NCBI GenBank assembly: GCA_035772405.1
Contig: JAYKKM010000452.1
Coordinates: 2,008,001 to 2,072,000, forward strand
Origin: Chrysogorgia sp. JL179-B06
Lineage: Eukaryota > Cnidaria > Anthozoa > Scleralcyonacea > Chrysogorgiidae
Reading direction: 5' to 3'
DNA: 64,000 nucleotides
The position numbers were made by a program, and so were the translations under genes. The notes under the pieces are model-generated. The model was not told the origin of the DNA. It searched no databases and was given only the letters and a program-made list of their open reading frames with translations. Positions 1 to 11,820 of this stretch are shown piece by piece. Each line of letters opens with the position of its first letter. Within the stretch, counting starts at the first letter, position 1.

Positions 1-82
1 AATTTTTTTGGGATCACTTGACTGCGCATGTATAGTAATCCCACATTCATAGTCTCGCTCACTAGTCTACAAATTTAGTCAA

Positions 83-215
83 CAATGATGCAATAATTGC
101 CATTTCGCGACGACGACAAAATAATAATAAAAAATAATAAAAATAATAATAAACAGAGCCCTTTGTAAGACTCGTGCTCTCCCCCACAGGGGGGGAGGTC
201 CGAGTAATAATATAA
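83..215. repeat. MITE-like repeat, copy A
   Basis: This stretch matches, in reverse complement, 43362-43465. Both copies share a block reading like GCAATAATTGCCATTTCGCG, an AT-rich ATAATA tract, the phrase CAGAGCCCTTT, and a GC-rich inverted core (CTCCCCC...GGGGGAG) that can form a hairpin. Two copies over 43 kb apart in opposite orientation suggest a short dispersed non-autonomous element. Its superfamily cannot be assigned because no target duplication was identified. Confidence 0.55.
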
Positions 216-299
216 TAAATGCCTTTGCATCTATACACTTCGCCTCCCTATGGCAATGTGAATGTGGGACAGTAGGCGATCCGAAAGCAGCGCATGCTC

Positions 300-1480
300 A
301 CAATAGATATTGGCTGAATATTATTAATCTGGAATGAACTAACGAGATGCTGAAGAAAAATACTTTCATACTAGCGCGTGTCTCGACCAACATAGAGATT
401 TATACGATCGCCTTTACGTTCAAATACACCCATTTAGATCATCGATAGATCTATCAAGATATGAACCCAAACCATTTCGGCTATTTGCGATATTCACCTA
501 TTTGTGATTCCTTAGCTTCGGTTAATAGATTCCCTTGAACAACGAAGCGAGTATATTTAAACCACTGAGTCGAAAGAGTCATAAACGGGTTTTACGATCG
601 TACTTGCTATATGTTGATAAACGTTACGGATTTACAACGAAGGTTATGAACGTATCGCTATATGGCTTGATCGAAATATAAAAACATGAATATTTCCCTA
701 AATTTTCCCTAAATACTGTTACAATGATCAAGTTGTATTAATACTTCATATGGCCATGAAGAGATGGGCCGAATTACCGCTTATCTCGCTTTAGTGTACA
801 GAGTTCCTATGAGGAAAAAACACTTTGGGAAACAGTGCGAAGAATTGTTAAGGATTTAAAACGTGTGGACATAGAAAAATATAAACTAAGACGGTTTCAA
901 GGCACTGCTTTCGAAGCGTTGCTATGCCAACTTATCCTACGGCTGATATTTGCATATTTAGGCTATTGCACGCGTGTGGGAGGGCGATTAAAAGGTCATT
1001 AAAGGAATAAAACAAAAGGACATCACAAAATAAGGTTTCCTGGCAGAAGAGTATATCTCTAACAGTTTTAAATAGGTTTACTTGAACGGCTTTACTTCAT
1101 ATTATAGAACGGACCGACGAGGAATTCGAGCGAAGATATAAAGCGGGCTAACTAAACTAGCAGCTTGAATAAATTTGTCCATTCATATGATGAAGAACCC
1201 TTCGGGAAACAGTGCGAAGAACTGTTCAAGATCTCAAGCATATTGACTTGGGAAAAATATATAAATTTAATCGACATTACGTTTACAGCGTTGATATGCA
1301 AAATGCTTATACTGTTGAACATAAAACATTTTGACCCAGTTATCACTTATTTAACACTAGTATCGAAAGGCAGCGATTCTTGTGACTCCGAAACAGTTCG
1401 AGAAGCTGTGGCAAGAACTGTTGAAGTTTTTAGACGCGTGGACTTGGAGAAATATAAACCGGTGAAGAAACTGTCGCGGT
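300..1480 (+). other. Degenerate repeated coding-like segments, no gene resolved
   Basis: Three segments share a diverged phrase: about 816-885, 1196-1230 and 1390-1465. Each resembles GGGAAACAGTGCGAAGAA followed by GTGGACATAGAAAAATATAAA. The last is open in frame as a short Glu/Arg/Lys-rich stretch running straight into the hexanucleotide array. They look like old tandem copies of one small unit. No start, splice signals or known domain are visible. Confidence 0.3.
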
Positions 1481-1488
1481 TTAAACAG

Positions 1489-2470
1489 CTTGTCCTTGTC
1501 CTTGTCCTTGTCCTTGTCCTTGTCCTTGTCCTTGTCCTTGTCCTTGTCCTTGTCCTTGTCCTTGTCCTTGTCCTTGTCCTTGTCCTTGTCCTTGTCCTTG
1601 TCCTTGTCCTTGTCCTTGTCCTTGTCCTTGTCCTTGTCCTTGTCCTTGTCCTTGTCCTTGTCCTTGTCCTTGTCCTTGTCCTTGTCCTTGTCCTTGTCCT
1701 TGTCCTTGTCCTTGTCCTTGTCCTTGTCCTTGTCCTTGTCCTTGTCCTTGTCCTTGTCCTTGTCCTTGTCCTTGTCCTTGTCCTTGTCCTTGTCCTTGTC
1801 CTTGTCCTTGTCCTTGTCCTTGTCCTTGTCCTTGTCCTTGTCCTTGTCCTTCCTTGTCCTTGTCCTTGTCCTTGTCCTTGTCCTTGTCCTTGTCCTTGTC
1901 CTTGTCCTTGTCCTTGTCCTTGTCCTTGTCCTTGTCCTTGTCCTTGTCCTTGTCCTTGTCCTTGTCCTTGTCCTTGTCCTTGTCCTTGTCCTTGTCCTTG
2001 TCCGTGTCCGTGTCCTTGTCCTTGTCCTTGTCCTTGTCCTTGTCCTTGTCCTTGTCCTTGTCCTTGTCCTTGTCCTTGTCCTTGTCCTTGTCCTTGTCCT
2101 TGTCCTTGTCCTTGTCCTTGTCCTTGTCCTTGTCCTTGTCCTTGTCCTTGTCCTTGTCCTTGTCCTTGTCCTTGTCCTTGTCCTTGTCCTTGTCCTTGTC
2201 CTTGTCCTTGTCCTTGTCCTTGTCCTTGTCCTTGTCCTTGTCCTTGTCCTTGTCCTTGTCCTTGTCCTTGTCCTTGTCCTTGTCCTTGTCCTTGTCCTTG
2301 TCCTTGTCCTTGTCCTTGTCCTTGTCCTTGTCCTTGTCCTTGTCCTTGTCCTTGTCCTTGTCCTTGTCCTTGTCCTTGTCCTTGTCCTTGTCCTTGTCCT
2401 TGTCCTTGTCCTTGTCCTTGTCCTTGTCCTTGTCCTTGTCCTTGTCCTTGTCCTTGTCCTTGTCCTTGTC
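1489..2470. repeat. (CTTGTC)n hexanucleotide array, ~980 bp
   Basis: A nearly perfect array of more than 160 units of CTTGTC. It is interrupted by a 2-bp phase slip near 1850 and two CCGTGT variants near 2002-2013. It decays at its 3' end into TTTATC units. Because the unit is six bases long, all frames are open and give dipeptide runs (Leu-Val, Ser-Leu, Pro-Cys on plus; Lys-Asp, Arg-Thr on minus). These are artefacts of the repeat, not evidence of protein. The motif is not the animal telomere repeat. Confidence 0.97.
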
Positions 2471-2889
2471 TTTATCTTTATCTTTGTCGATATTCGCATC
2501 CTATAGGGCCTTCGGCCTGGACGAGGGGATTATTAGCATTCATTTATTATACTCTGCTTGATTTTCTGATCTATACGCTTAAACACAAATGACTTTCCAA
2601 TGACAAATTACTTTTAGAAATGTCTTTTTACATCTCACTAGCCATTTGTTATTGTTTATCGTATCTGATTTGCAAGATTTTGTTACACAATTATTACTCG
2701 GGCTACTGTGGTAGCACAAGTCTAGATTTCGGCTAGCTTTCTGCTTCATTAGTCGTATTGTTTTTTATTATTTTTGGGGTTCCACAAATTCGCCAAATTG
2801 CGCGATAATATTTCTCGTCAGGCTTTTGCGAATCGTGAGCCGTGAGGCATGTTGCGCGGGTTACTAGCCGAGTTCTTTCTTTTCGACAG

Positions 2890-3174
2890 CTAATTATTTT
2901 GGTCTAGTTGTTCTCTAACTCTGTTGGTAGATTTGAAACTATCTGACGTAATCAGCAAGTGACAACTGTATTGATCGTGAATACGCTCACTATGCTTACA
3001 ACTGCACACGCTAAGATGATGAGCGATTTCGAGATCGATCTCAAATTCAGGTACACATGCTATGTTGATGTTACCTGAAGACACGTATGTTATGTACTTG
3101 GACTCGGTAATTCCAAATCTGTTTTCAGAATTGAAACCGAGTAAATATTGACCGAGATAACGTTCAAAATCCAC
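2890..3174 (-). CDS. Hypothetical 94-residue ORF
   Basis: An uninterrupted ATG-to-stop frame of 94 codons with a small Cys/His cluster (CSCKHSERIH) in the second half. No splice sites, promoter or homologous family is recognised. It lies between a simple-repeat array and repeat-rich DNA. It could be a chance frame or a fragment of a decayed element. Low confidence. Confidence 0.15.
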   Translation of the reverse strand: MDFERYLGQYLLGFNSENRFGITESKYITYVSSGNINIACVPEFEIDLEIAHHLSVCSCKHSERIHDQYSCHLLITSDSFKSTNRVREQLDQNN

Positions 3175-3930
3175 GATTAATCATGCATCTTTTCCGATTT
3201 GTAATCAACAATTATATACATGGCGTGCGAGGTGGTTAGGATGAAACTCTAAGGGTGTTTGGACCTTTTACAACAAGAGTGTTTCATCACATATTCGACC
3301 TGGTACTGATTTCCGTTGTGTTTATTTTGAGCTGATAAATATGCCAATTTGCACACGCCGGCAATCGTGGCCGTAACTGCAAAAAGCAGTCGCACAAAGC
3401 AACCCAAAAGTAGCCCGAGTTAACGCCTAGCGGGCGTCTTGTTTTGAGTATAAAATACTGTTTTATACCGGTTTATCTTCACCTCCGTTTACCTCTCTGA
3501 CGCAGGGCCTTCGTTCTAAAGCTAGACCTCACACAGTGCATTATTTTGGCAGTAAACCAATCTTTTAGAGTTTACCATAAAAACAGAAAAGCAGACGAAC
3601 TATATTTTCTCTTATTATTTATTCGCTGTATACTGTTGGGACATTGATCCAAAGGAACGATCAACCTTTGCCAAAAGGTTTGCCAAGTGTGTAAACCTGC
3701 TTGTCACGTCACAATTTTTATATGGGTATAATAGCAAGTTAATTTTTTAGTTTTACAATAATTGGTAAATTATTTTTTCGATCAAAATGTGTAATCATGT
3801 GTCAGTGAATATATGCATGTAACTGGACAATTAAAACTATAGATATGCGAACCGTACACGTGTTCGCCGCACTCCACTTCTGGCTAAATAAGGTAGTTTA
3901 TAGCATGTATACAGGACTAGCTGAAACACT
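3175..3930. other. Gene-free stretch
   Basis: No convincing frame, inverted repeat or tandem array was seen. The composition is ordinary for the flanking DNA. Confidence 0.4.
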
Positions 3931-3939
3931 AAACATATT

Positions 3940-4080
3940 AACCTTGTAGTTTATGTTACGCTTGTGTTCTTCTCAATTGGTAAAAATAAAAATTAACCTT
4001 GTATAGTTTATGTTATGCTTGTGTTCTTTTATACATAACCTTGTAGTTTATGTTATGCTTGTGTTCTTTATACATAACTT
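3940..4080. repeat. Tandem repeat, three ~40-bp copies
   Basis: Three direct copies of AACCTTGTAGTTTATGTTA followed by GCTTGTGTTCTT. The first copy carries an extra AT-rich insert and the copies differ at a few bases. Confidence 0.8.
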
Positions 4081-4165
4081 GTATATATGTTCATTTCTTG
4101 TTTAATGTGAATAAGATAGGGCCGGCGAGAGGGTAGGGTAGCCGGGGCAACTGCCCGCGGGGGCA

Positions 4166-4310
4166 GTGTGTAACACACTTAAAGTGCAGGTGTGCGTGAG
4201 ACACATCTGTGTAACATATGCTTAAAAGTGGAGGTATATGTGACGCACATGTGTGTAACGCACACTTAAAAGTCCGGGTGTGCAACACTTATATAAAAGT
4301 GCGGTTGCGT
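4166..4310. repeat. Tandem repeat, ~44-bp units
   Basis: About three and a half copies of a unit built on GTGTAAC, CACTTAAAAGT and GGTGTG. The units have diverged by roughly 15-25 percent by eye. Confidence 0.75.
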
Positions 4311-6050
4311 TGGGAAATTATTCATTTAATCACTAATATGCCTCATGCTATATAGTATCACATGTGCCCGATTATCATGATTAACCGAAGTATTTTTTAG
4401 ATATTAATTAATAGAAGTATTTTTTACAAATATAAATACCCAATGTTTTTAATCGTAGGAGTGTTAGCAAACCAATCTGCCACATTTATCTTCAAAGAAA
4501 GCAGGAAAAACAAACATGTTATTCACGAGCATAGCGAAAAACTATGCCCTCGGTCTTGAGCACTGAGGCCGACGAAAATTGATGATGCAAATGATGATGA
4601 TGCAAATTTTAATGTAAACAGTAAACACGGCAATGCTATTTTTTCTAATATCTGTTCGATTGAAGGTCTTCGTGTGACAAAACGTTTATAAAAATCAACG
4701 GCAAGGTATACGAAACATATCTTTTACGAAATTATATCGCTTTAATGGACATAAAAGCATTGAATCACCGGGTAAACGTCGAATAGATCTTGAAGCCATG
4801 TCCTTTGATTTTAATTTAAAGACGAGATGGGTACTTTACTCGCTTACGCATTTACTCATATAACATCTGATATTCATATTTTAAGTAAACGAAACGTACA
4901 GCGTTCGATTCGCCGGATTCAAGTGATCATTTCGATATAGAATTTATTTAAATCAGACAAAAACAACGTTTCATAATAATTAATATTACGGAGTCTCACG
5001 GATAAATGTCAACACAGCATAATAATATTTTCCTGTCCTTCGCCCTTCGGGGCTGTCCATTCCGTCTTCATGATTGATCTCTCATCCGTGCTTCTGTCAT
5101 CTAGTCATCTTGGAGAGAATCTTTGCAATGGTTTGCCGGTTTACAATTCTCGGTAAACATTTTCAACTGAGATTCATTGCCAATAAAACGAAAGAACGAC
5201 GAATGGCCAAGAACCGGCATTGGTGTCCAACAAGAAGATTTTTCTCGTTGATGTTTCGAACCGAAAACGGTTTTCTAAGTAGTTCACAAACAAGGACTGT
5301 TTGGATAGAATCAGAGCTCGTTGATGCCATGATAAATCAAGGATCTCCTTAAACAGACGCACTGTGCAGTCAGGCCATAGTTGGTAAGGCGGAAAGCTAA
5401 TATTTTGGGCTATCAGGCTATGGTCATGCTCATCCAAAATAGCATGACCAGCTTGTCTGAAATAGGCAAACTGAGCATGCGTCAAGTGCCGTCAACCAAT
5501 CATATTTCGAGAATAAGCATGACTGTTCATATAGCTGGTCATGCTATTCACAAAGAGCATGACTTGGGCCGGGGCCAGGCTGAACAAAAGAGCCTTGGAA
5601 TTAAGACGGCGGTTTTAGACGCCCGATCAATCAGGGACGGATAAGGAGCGAGAATATCCGCGTAATATGCGTGAACTATTATTACTTGTTCTCTTTGAAA
5701 TGCACAAGTAAATAAAAGTAAACAAAACTATATATTTTCGGGAAATTGTTAGTCATGCTGAGCATGACTAGCATGACCGCTAGCTTCGCCACTGCAATGG
5801 AGAGTTTGTGGGTGCAGTTAAATTAGAATTATCAATTGTTATGGTGTATAGTCGTGGCTTTAGACGCGACCAATGTAGGTGGGTATGGGGGCACCCCCCA
5901 GAAAAAAGCGCTGTGAGGGCATTTCCCCTGATTTATAAGACAAATTTTCCCAATTTTGTTGAAATTTTTTTTAAATAAAATTCATAACAAGACTAATTTA
6001 TATACACCTGGAGTCCTGGACCAACCTGTTAAAGTCTGACAACAAGATAA
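4311..6050. other. Gene-free stretch with AGCATGAC short repeats
   Basis: Nothing gene-like could be supported. Between 5419 and 5780 the words GTCATGCT and AGCATGAC recur in both orientations (about 5422-5451, 5538-5563, 5750-5780), giving small potential hairpins. ORFs of 87-103 codons here overlap on both strands and show no family resemblance. Confidence 0.35.
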
Positions 6051-6724
6051 ATAACCATGGATCACAATATTTGCATCCAATGCAGCAGAGCCTTTGGTAG
6101 TTTTGACAGGCTGCCATTGAGGATGTTAAAAAGAACCAAAGCCTTTTGGAAGCATAATTCTACGCAGTTTAAACTTCTTGTGAGTGTTACTGTGAACACT
6201 GATTCCACTGGTAAGCCTATCAGCATCACGATTAGTAACAGAAACACACTTCGAATTTCAAATAAACAAAAGTTGTTACTTGAATTTAGCATCAGACATT
6301 CAGGGGACTGGAAGGGCCAAATGTGTAGATGGGGGGGGGGAGGGGTCAGACCACCCTAGGCCACCCTAGGCCACCCTTGGCTATGCTTCTGGTGTCTACA
6401 CTGAAGGATTCCAATGCAGTTGAGCAAACATGGGACCCTGGTCTATGGATTGCCTAAATAGACTAAATAATTATTCATACCCCAGTTTTCACGTACCACA
6501 AAAACATCAACAATATCAACTCAACATTATTTGTGTCCAAGTGGAGCACTTTGCTAGAAATTCCATGCGAGAAAACAATAACAACTTTATGCATATATAA
6601 TTGCTGGTACAATTTTTTTTTAAACCAGTTTAATTTTCCAAACAGTTTCTTTTAAACCAGTTCAATTATAAATACTGTATAGCATTGGGTTAAATATAAA
6701 TTTTAATTTTAAAGTTTAAATTGT

Positions 6725-7045
6725 CTACAGTTGCCCTATAGGATTCTATAGAGAAACCTATAGGTTTCTATAGAAAAACCTATAGGTATGCCTATATGCC
6801 TGTATAGGGAATTGGAACCTTTTCTATAGGCAACCTATAGAAAATCCTATAGGTTTCTATAGAAAATCCTATAGGTTTCTATAGAAAATCCTATAGGTTT
6901 CTATAGAAAATCCTATAGGTTTCTATAGAAAACCCTATAGTTTTCTATAGAAAATCCTATAGGGTTCTATAGAAAATCCTATAGGTTTCTATAGAAAACC
7001 CTATAGGTTTCTATAGAAAATCATATAGGTTTCTATGGAGAATAA
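6725..7045. repeat. 22-bp minisatellite of CCTATAGG palindromes
   Basis: About fourteen units of TCTATAGAAAATCCTATAGG plus two bases, each holding the palindromic words CTATAG and CCTATAGG. The 5' part (6725-6835) is more irregular. The same palindromic words recur in a separate cluster at 49650-49770 inside a DNA transposon. Confidence 0.9.
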
Positions 7046-7158
7046 TATGCTCTGACTTAAGAGAATTATTGAGACATACAAAAAGAAACATGAGTTGACT
7101 ATAGAGTGTTTTCATAAAAAGTGATATTTATTTTATAAATAACTAAAATAAGAATATT

Positions 7159-7263
7159 TGCTTCTATAGACCTATTGCAAAACACTCTCAGTCTGGAAAG
7201 CAAGGGTTTTCAATGGTTACTGTTGCTAGCCTAAGCATTCCCAGACTGAGAGTGTTTTGCAAT
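7159..7263. repeat. Foldback element, ~25-bp arms
   Basis: ATTGCAAAACACTCTCAGTC near 7167 is repeated as its reverse complement at the right end (GACTGAGAGTGTTTTGCAAT). About 50 bp separates the arms. This is the shape of a small MITE or a solo palindrome. Confidence 0.75.
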
Positions 7264-7982
7264 CAGTTTCTTTACAATATACATGTTACAAAATTAATGC
7301 GAAAGTGAAAAGAGGTATTCATATATACAACTAAATAAGAAGTATTCATAATATTATATACAACTAAATAACAATTATTTAATATAATAAATTATAATGT
7401 ATAATGCTAGCTGGAAAATAAAGTTTACTTAAAATTGTCGATCATTTAAAGTGATTCTCTTTTTGATTCAGTGTTTAGCAGCTGTGTGATGGCTGCTTCT
7501 ATTTTGGAATCAGTGCCATTTGTTTCCCTTTCAATAAAAGCTACAAAGAAAAAATAATTATAAAAATGTAGAATCCTTAGAATCAACCATGTTTTGCTTA
7601 TAACTGCATTTGTCTGTAAAATTCTTATTCGGCCATCATACGACACAATTTACTCCTTAGCTTATCGCTGGCAATATGTTATACAACAATGAACATGAGT
7701 GGCCGCATTGTATAAGATACATGTTGTTTCAAGTATTTTAAATACATCCGTCATCGCAATGCAAGGTCCGAATTAACGCTTCGCAAAAGGTTATGCAAAC
7801 CAGGAATTTTACAAAATATAATATGCACCTTCACTTGTTAGCTCCTAGCTTGTTAATGCACTTAATTATTTATTTTACCAATGATGTTTTCCACATTGCA
7901 AAGTTTTGGTTTTGCCAGTTTTGTCTTTTTGAAGGCATTGCTTGTTTTCCCTGTGAGGGAACATGCAGCCAGCTCCTCAGCC

Positions 7983-7986
7983 TTAA
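7983..7986. repeat. Target-site duplication TTAA, left
   Basis: TTAA directly precedes the left inverted repeat of the Kolobok element and matches the TTAA at 15453-15456. Confidence 0.9.
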
Positions 7987-8034
7987 AGTGTTTATGCAAC
8001 GAAATTTTCGACATCATTTCGCGAAAATGAAAAT
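7987..8034 (+). repeat. Kolobok left terminal inverted repeat
   Basis: Starts AGTGTTTATGCAAC and contains TTTCGACATCATTTCGCG. It pairs with 15402-15452 with one substitution and a small A-run difference. Confidence 0.92.
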
Positions 8035-8263
8035 ATAGTCTTTTCTGATGAAATTCATATACATATTATGGTGTAATATGCAGTGTGTCTTGGCGTATTA
8101 TTAGGCTCAATGAAGCTAGTAGATGCGAATTTGTCCGCCATTTTGTTTGACGTCACAAGTAGGATCATGTAGACGCCATTTATGTAAAATAATACAGTGT
8201 TGGGAAGAAAGCATCATTTACGAACGTTTTTTTCGTGGAAATACCGAAAGTTATTGAACCAAA

Positions 8264-9550
8264 ATGTATGACCGGCAATCCGAAAGTAGTGGCGATATAT
8301 CTGGGCCTAATTTGTCCGCAGATGAGGGTTCAAACGGCGAAAATTACGGTGTTGTTGACATGCATCCTGACGGCAATGCACCATACCAAGATGAACCTCT
8401 CGCTATTGTAGGACAAGACAACGAATTTAGGTTTGAAGAAGACAGAGACGGCATTCCCCCAGAAACGCTTGAAGCAAGGTTTTCGAAGATATGTCCAGTA
8501 AACCAGTGGTAAGTGTCTTATTGACGCTTTATTACGCAGAATAGTCATGTCATAAATCATGATGTAAGTACGTCTGTGTTTTATCATTCAGCAATAGTTT
8601 TTATTTTACTAGCCTCGTAAGTGGTAACTCTTGTATGTTATTCTGAACTACAACTCGCACTACAACTCAAGGTTATAAAAAACATGTAATTTGTATTTGT
8701 ACTGCCTTCGAAAGTGGTTGTGAAATGATGCTGTATTTTTATACTAGGTGTTCGTGTACATTCTGCTCTGATGAACTACTAGTTGGCGCCCTCGAATATC
8801 GCTGCTGCCGCGAGGTTATTTGTGCCATGGGGAAGGCAGTTTTCGATGGCTCTATAGAGAGAATTAAGTGTATAACTGAGCATGAAGACTACAAACCCAT
8901 GGTCAACGAAGCCGTTTTGACTATGGTGGGTCCATTATTGAGAGGTATTGATCGACGTCCATACAAGCGAAAGATAGGCCAAAGTAAAAACGAGTAAGTC
9001 ACAATGGCCATTGCTTAGGCTATTGCTTTTACTGAATTTTGTATCTATTAGATGTCTGTCAAGCTTTGATTCCCAGTAGATTTGCTCTTTCCATTTCTGG
9101 TAGAAACTTAACAGTTTGCACTGAAAAGTAAAAATATATAATGGAGAATATATTCACATTGAGCAAATAAATTGTAATATACCAAACAATTGTTTTCAAT
9201 TCATTAGACATGTTCCAGCAACATCATTGTCATCATCATGATCATCACAATGCACCCCCGATATAATGCCATACCAGCATACTGTAGACACAGGCCTTCA
9301 TACTTCTCTTTACACTGTATGTTCTCTAACAAAAGTAAGAACCTTACACAAGTTGAATTGTATTAATCTCAGCATATTTTTTGCATGTAGATACCTGCGA
9401 GCTGTGGCATACCGATGGCTGATACGATGGTTTTGTGGGTATCTTGGGTGGGACAACAGGAGACCGTTACCAGCCTGCATATACCATCATCTTAGAAAAA
9501 AATTTCCAAGTGGCAATACTACAGGCTATTTGCTTGCAGAACAGACATAA
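8264..9550 (+). CDS. Kolobok passenger gene with P2X7-receptor-tail-like zinc domain
   Basis: Three exons, 8264-8508, 8748-8993 and 9391-9550, join in frame across clean GTAAGT...TAG introns to give 216 residues. Residues ~1-78 are acidic and probably disordered. From ~80 onward comes a cysteine-rich region starting W-C-S-C-T-F-C, then CCREV, CITEHEDYKPMVNEAVL and a basic C-terminal section with RWFCGYLG. This order resembles the intracellular 'ballast' domain of vertebrate P2X7 receptors, a zinc-binding fold also present in many invertebrate transposon-linked proteins (family knowledge). There is no membrane segment or ion-channel part. Its place inside the Kolobok inverted repeats, transcribed opposite to the transposase, marks it as an element gene. 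All exons are intact, unlike the transposase. Its role in transposition is unknown. Confidence 0.82.
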
Positions 9551-10730
9551 TGGGAAAAGACTGATACCAATATAACAAACTGGTATTATATTAACATACC
9601 GGGCATAGTGTATTTTAAAAGGTTAATTGCATTGACCACGTGGATGCCCCTTCATTGCTTTTTTGCATTTTCGACAGTGCCGAGCTTTCTTTTTCTGTTT
9701 GGATACTGCTGCGGCTGCTGCTGCTTGTAAGATCTTTTCTTGTTGTTCTTGCTGCTCTTGCACTTAAACATAGAATAAGAATAAAATTTACATTGGAAAC
9801 AATCAAAGTGCGAGATGCCAGGCAGGCAACATTCTAGTAAATTTGTCTAAAAAATGATGGGGATATTTGTGGGCATAATTTCAGTATACCATTGAGTATG
9901 CTTCCACAAATTTGATTACAGACACATTTCCAAATTGGCATACTGCAAAAACAAGTGTAAGATAATAGCACACCATCCAGTGCCATCTTGTCCATATGTT
10001 GTAACTGCATGTGGACTGCTTGTATAAATTACTTTGTATAATTTTCTTACATGGAGGGTGTAATAGTGTCTCCATGCTCCTTCGCTTCTTTTGCATGTCA
10101 ATAGCTTCTGTTCTTGTCCGTCTGTTGGTGAATTGGGACGTCAAAGACTCAGGTACTTTCTTGACATAGACATCAATGGTTTGTTGAAGTTCTTTCTTAT
10201 TTTTGATAAACAAAACGTTTTTGATTTCATCAACATAACCTAAATAACGACAGTTAAAATATAACCCTATAATGACAGATTATTTTGTTCAGCATTGCTA
10301 CGATTCGCCCATCAGCTCTAATGGGTTGCAATGCACCTATATTTACTATTTATTCTAACTGACGCCAGAGTGCTAGATGATTTACATTTCAAGGAGAGAC
10401 TTTTGCACGTTTATGGGTAACAAGCAATCACATTAATTTAACATTAAACTACTATATGGAGTGAGTGTATTCTATGAATAATTCAGTGCAACTCTAAATA
10501 TTATTACTTACCATACGTAGGGCGGATGGCAACTTCCCGGACAACCTCCTCGCCAAGCTTAAATTTTGGGAACACAACATTATAATATGATACACCATTT
10601 GCAGTCTTTCTCTTTTCTCGATTCAAGTTCTCATTAAAATGAAACATTGCCAAAATATGTCTAAAAAGTGTTTAAAAATGTTAACTGTTATGATATTCTA
10701 TGATCAACTGCTTGTACGATGAGAAAAGAA

Positions 10731-10763
10731 CTTCAACGTTTTGAGCAAAAGTCCTTCATCGGA
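10731..10763 (-). ncRNA. Degenerate hammerhead-like motif
   Basis: On the minus strand, CCGATGAAGGAC...GCTCAAAACGTT resembles the CTGATGA/stem II/GAAAC core of Penelope-associated hammerhead ribozymes, with changes in both core boxes. A (TA)n tract lies 280 bp away, as at the intact copies near 56650 and 59890. It is probably a remnant of a Penelope-like 3' region inside the transposon. It is unlikely to be active. Confidence 0.3.
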
Positions 10764-11043
10764 AGGCTACATGTATGTAGTGAGTATAGTCACAGTTAAT
10801 TGAAGAAACTCCTCACATGAATAACCACTATGGGCAGTGTGGTATATCTCAATTGATCTAAACTTACATCAATTGAAACAAACTTATACACACTCCCTGT
10901 ACTGTAAGTTTGTTTCAATTGACTATGAATTGAGGCATACCAAATACCAATGACAAGAAGCAAAATATTTCCAGGAATGGATGATACTTCATTCTAACTT
11001 GTAATTGATCATATACCTGTAGTACAGTAAATATCTATTCTAT

Positions 11044-11251
<208 letters not shown>

Positions 11252-11429
11252 GCAGTATGTGCCTAGCCAAGAAAAATGTTGCATCTTAGGGTGCCAGTGG
11301 TTGAGGGTTGAGTGAAAACCTTCAAGGCAACTGGTTTGACCATCAGAAGAAAGTTTCTTGATATCAGCCAGTCTCCTTGTGTCCAACAAAATCATGGACA
11401 GTCTGTCATGGGTTGATGTACCTGTCAAC

Positions 11430-11820
11430 AACAATATAAATTGACCTATAATATTAATAATAATTATAATTATAATTTATAACATATTAATAATTAAATT
11501 ATATTATTAAATAATTTTAAATTTATTTATAAGTATATATTATATATAAATTTTTTAATTAAATATTATATAAATATTTTATCATTATATATATTATATT
11601 ATTTTATTATAATATTTATAATATTATATTTATATTAATAATATAATAAATTATAATTATATATATTATAATTATAATATATTTATTATAAATAATAATA
11701 TATATATTAAATATTATATATAAAATATATTTAAAATTATTTAATTTTACAACTTTTGTTATAAATTGTATAATTATATAATTAACTATATTTAATAAGT
11801 AAATTATATTTTATTATCTG
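11430..11820. repeat. A/T-only low-complexity tract
   Basis: Nearly 400 bases of almost pure A and T made of TAATA and ATTATA words, inside a Kolobok intron. No coding content. Confidence 0.85.

Noticed and set aside
1165..2592. 475-codon frame and several other long frames over the hexanucleotide array
   Set aside because: All six frames are open because the unit length is divisible by three; the products are dipeptide runs.
6057..6359. 100-codon frame beginning near MDHNICIQC
   Set aside because: No splice sites, promoter or recognisable domain; it overlaps an equally long antisense frame and ends in a poly-G tract.
6725..7045. CRISPR array
   Set aside because: The repeats are contiguous 22-bp units without unique spacers, in eukaryotic DNA.
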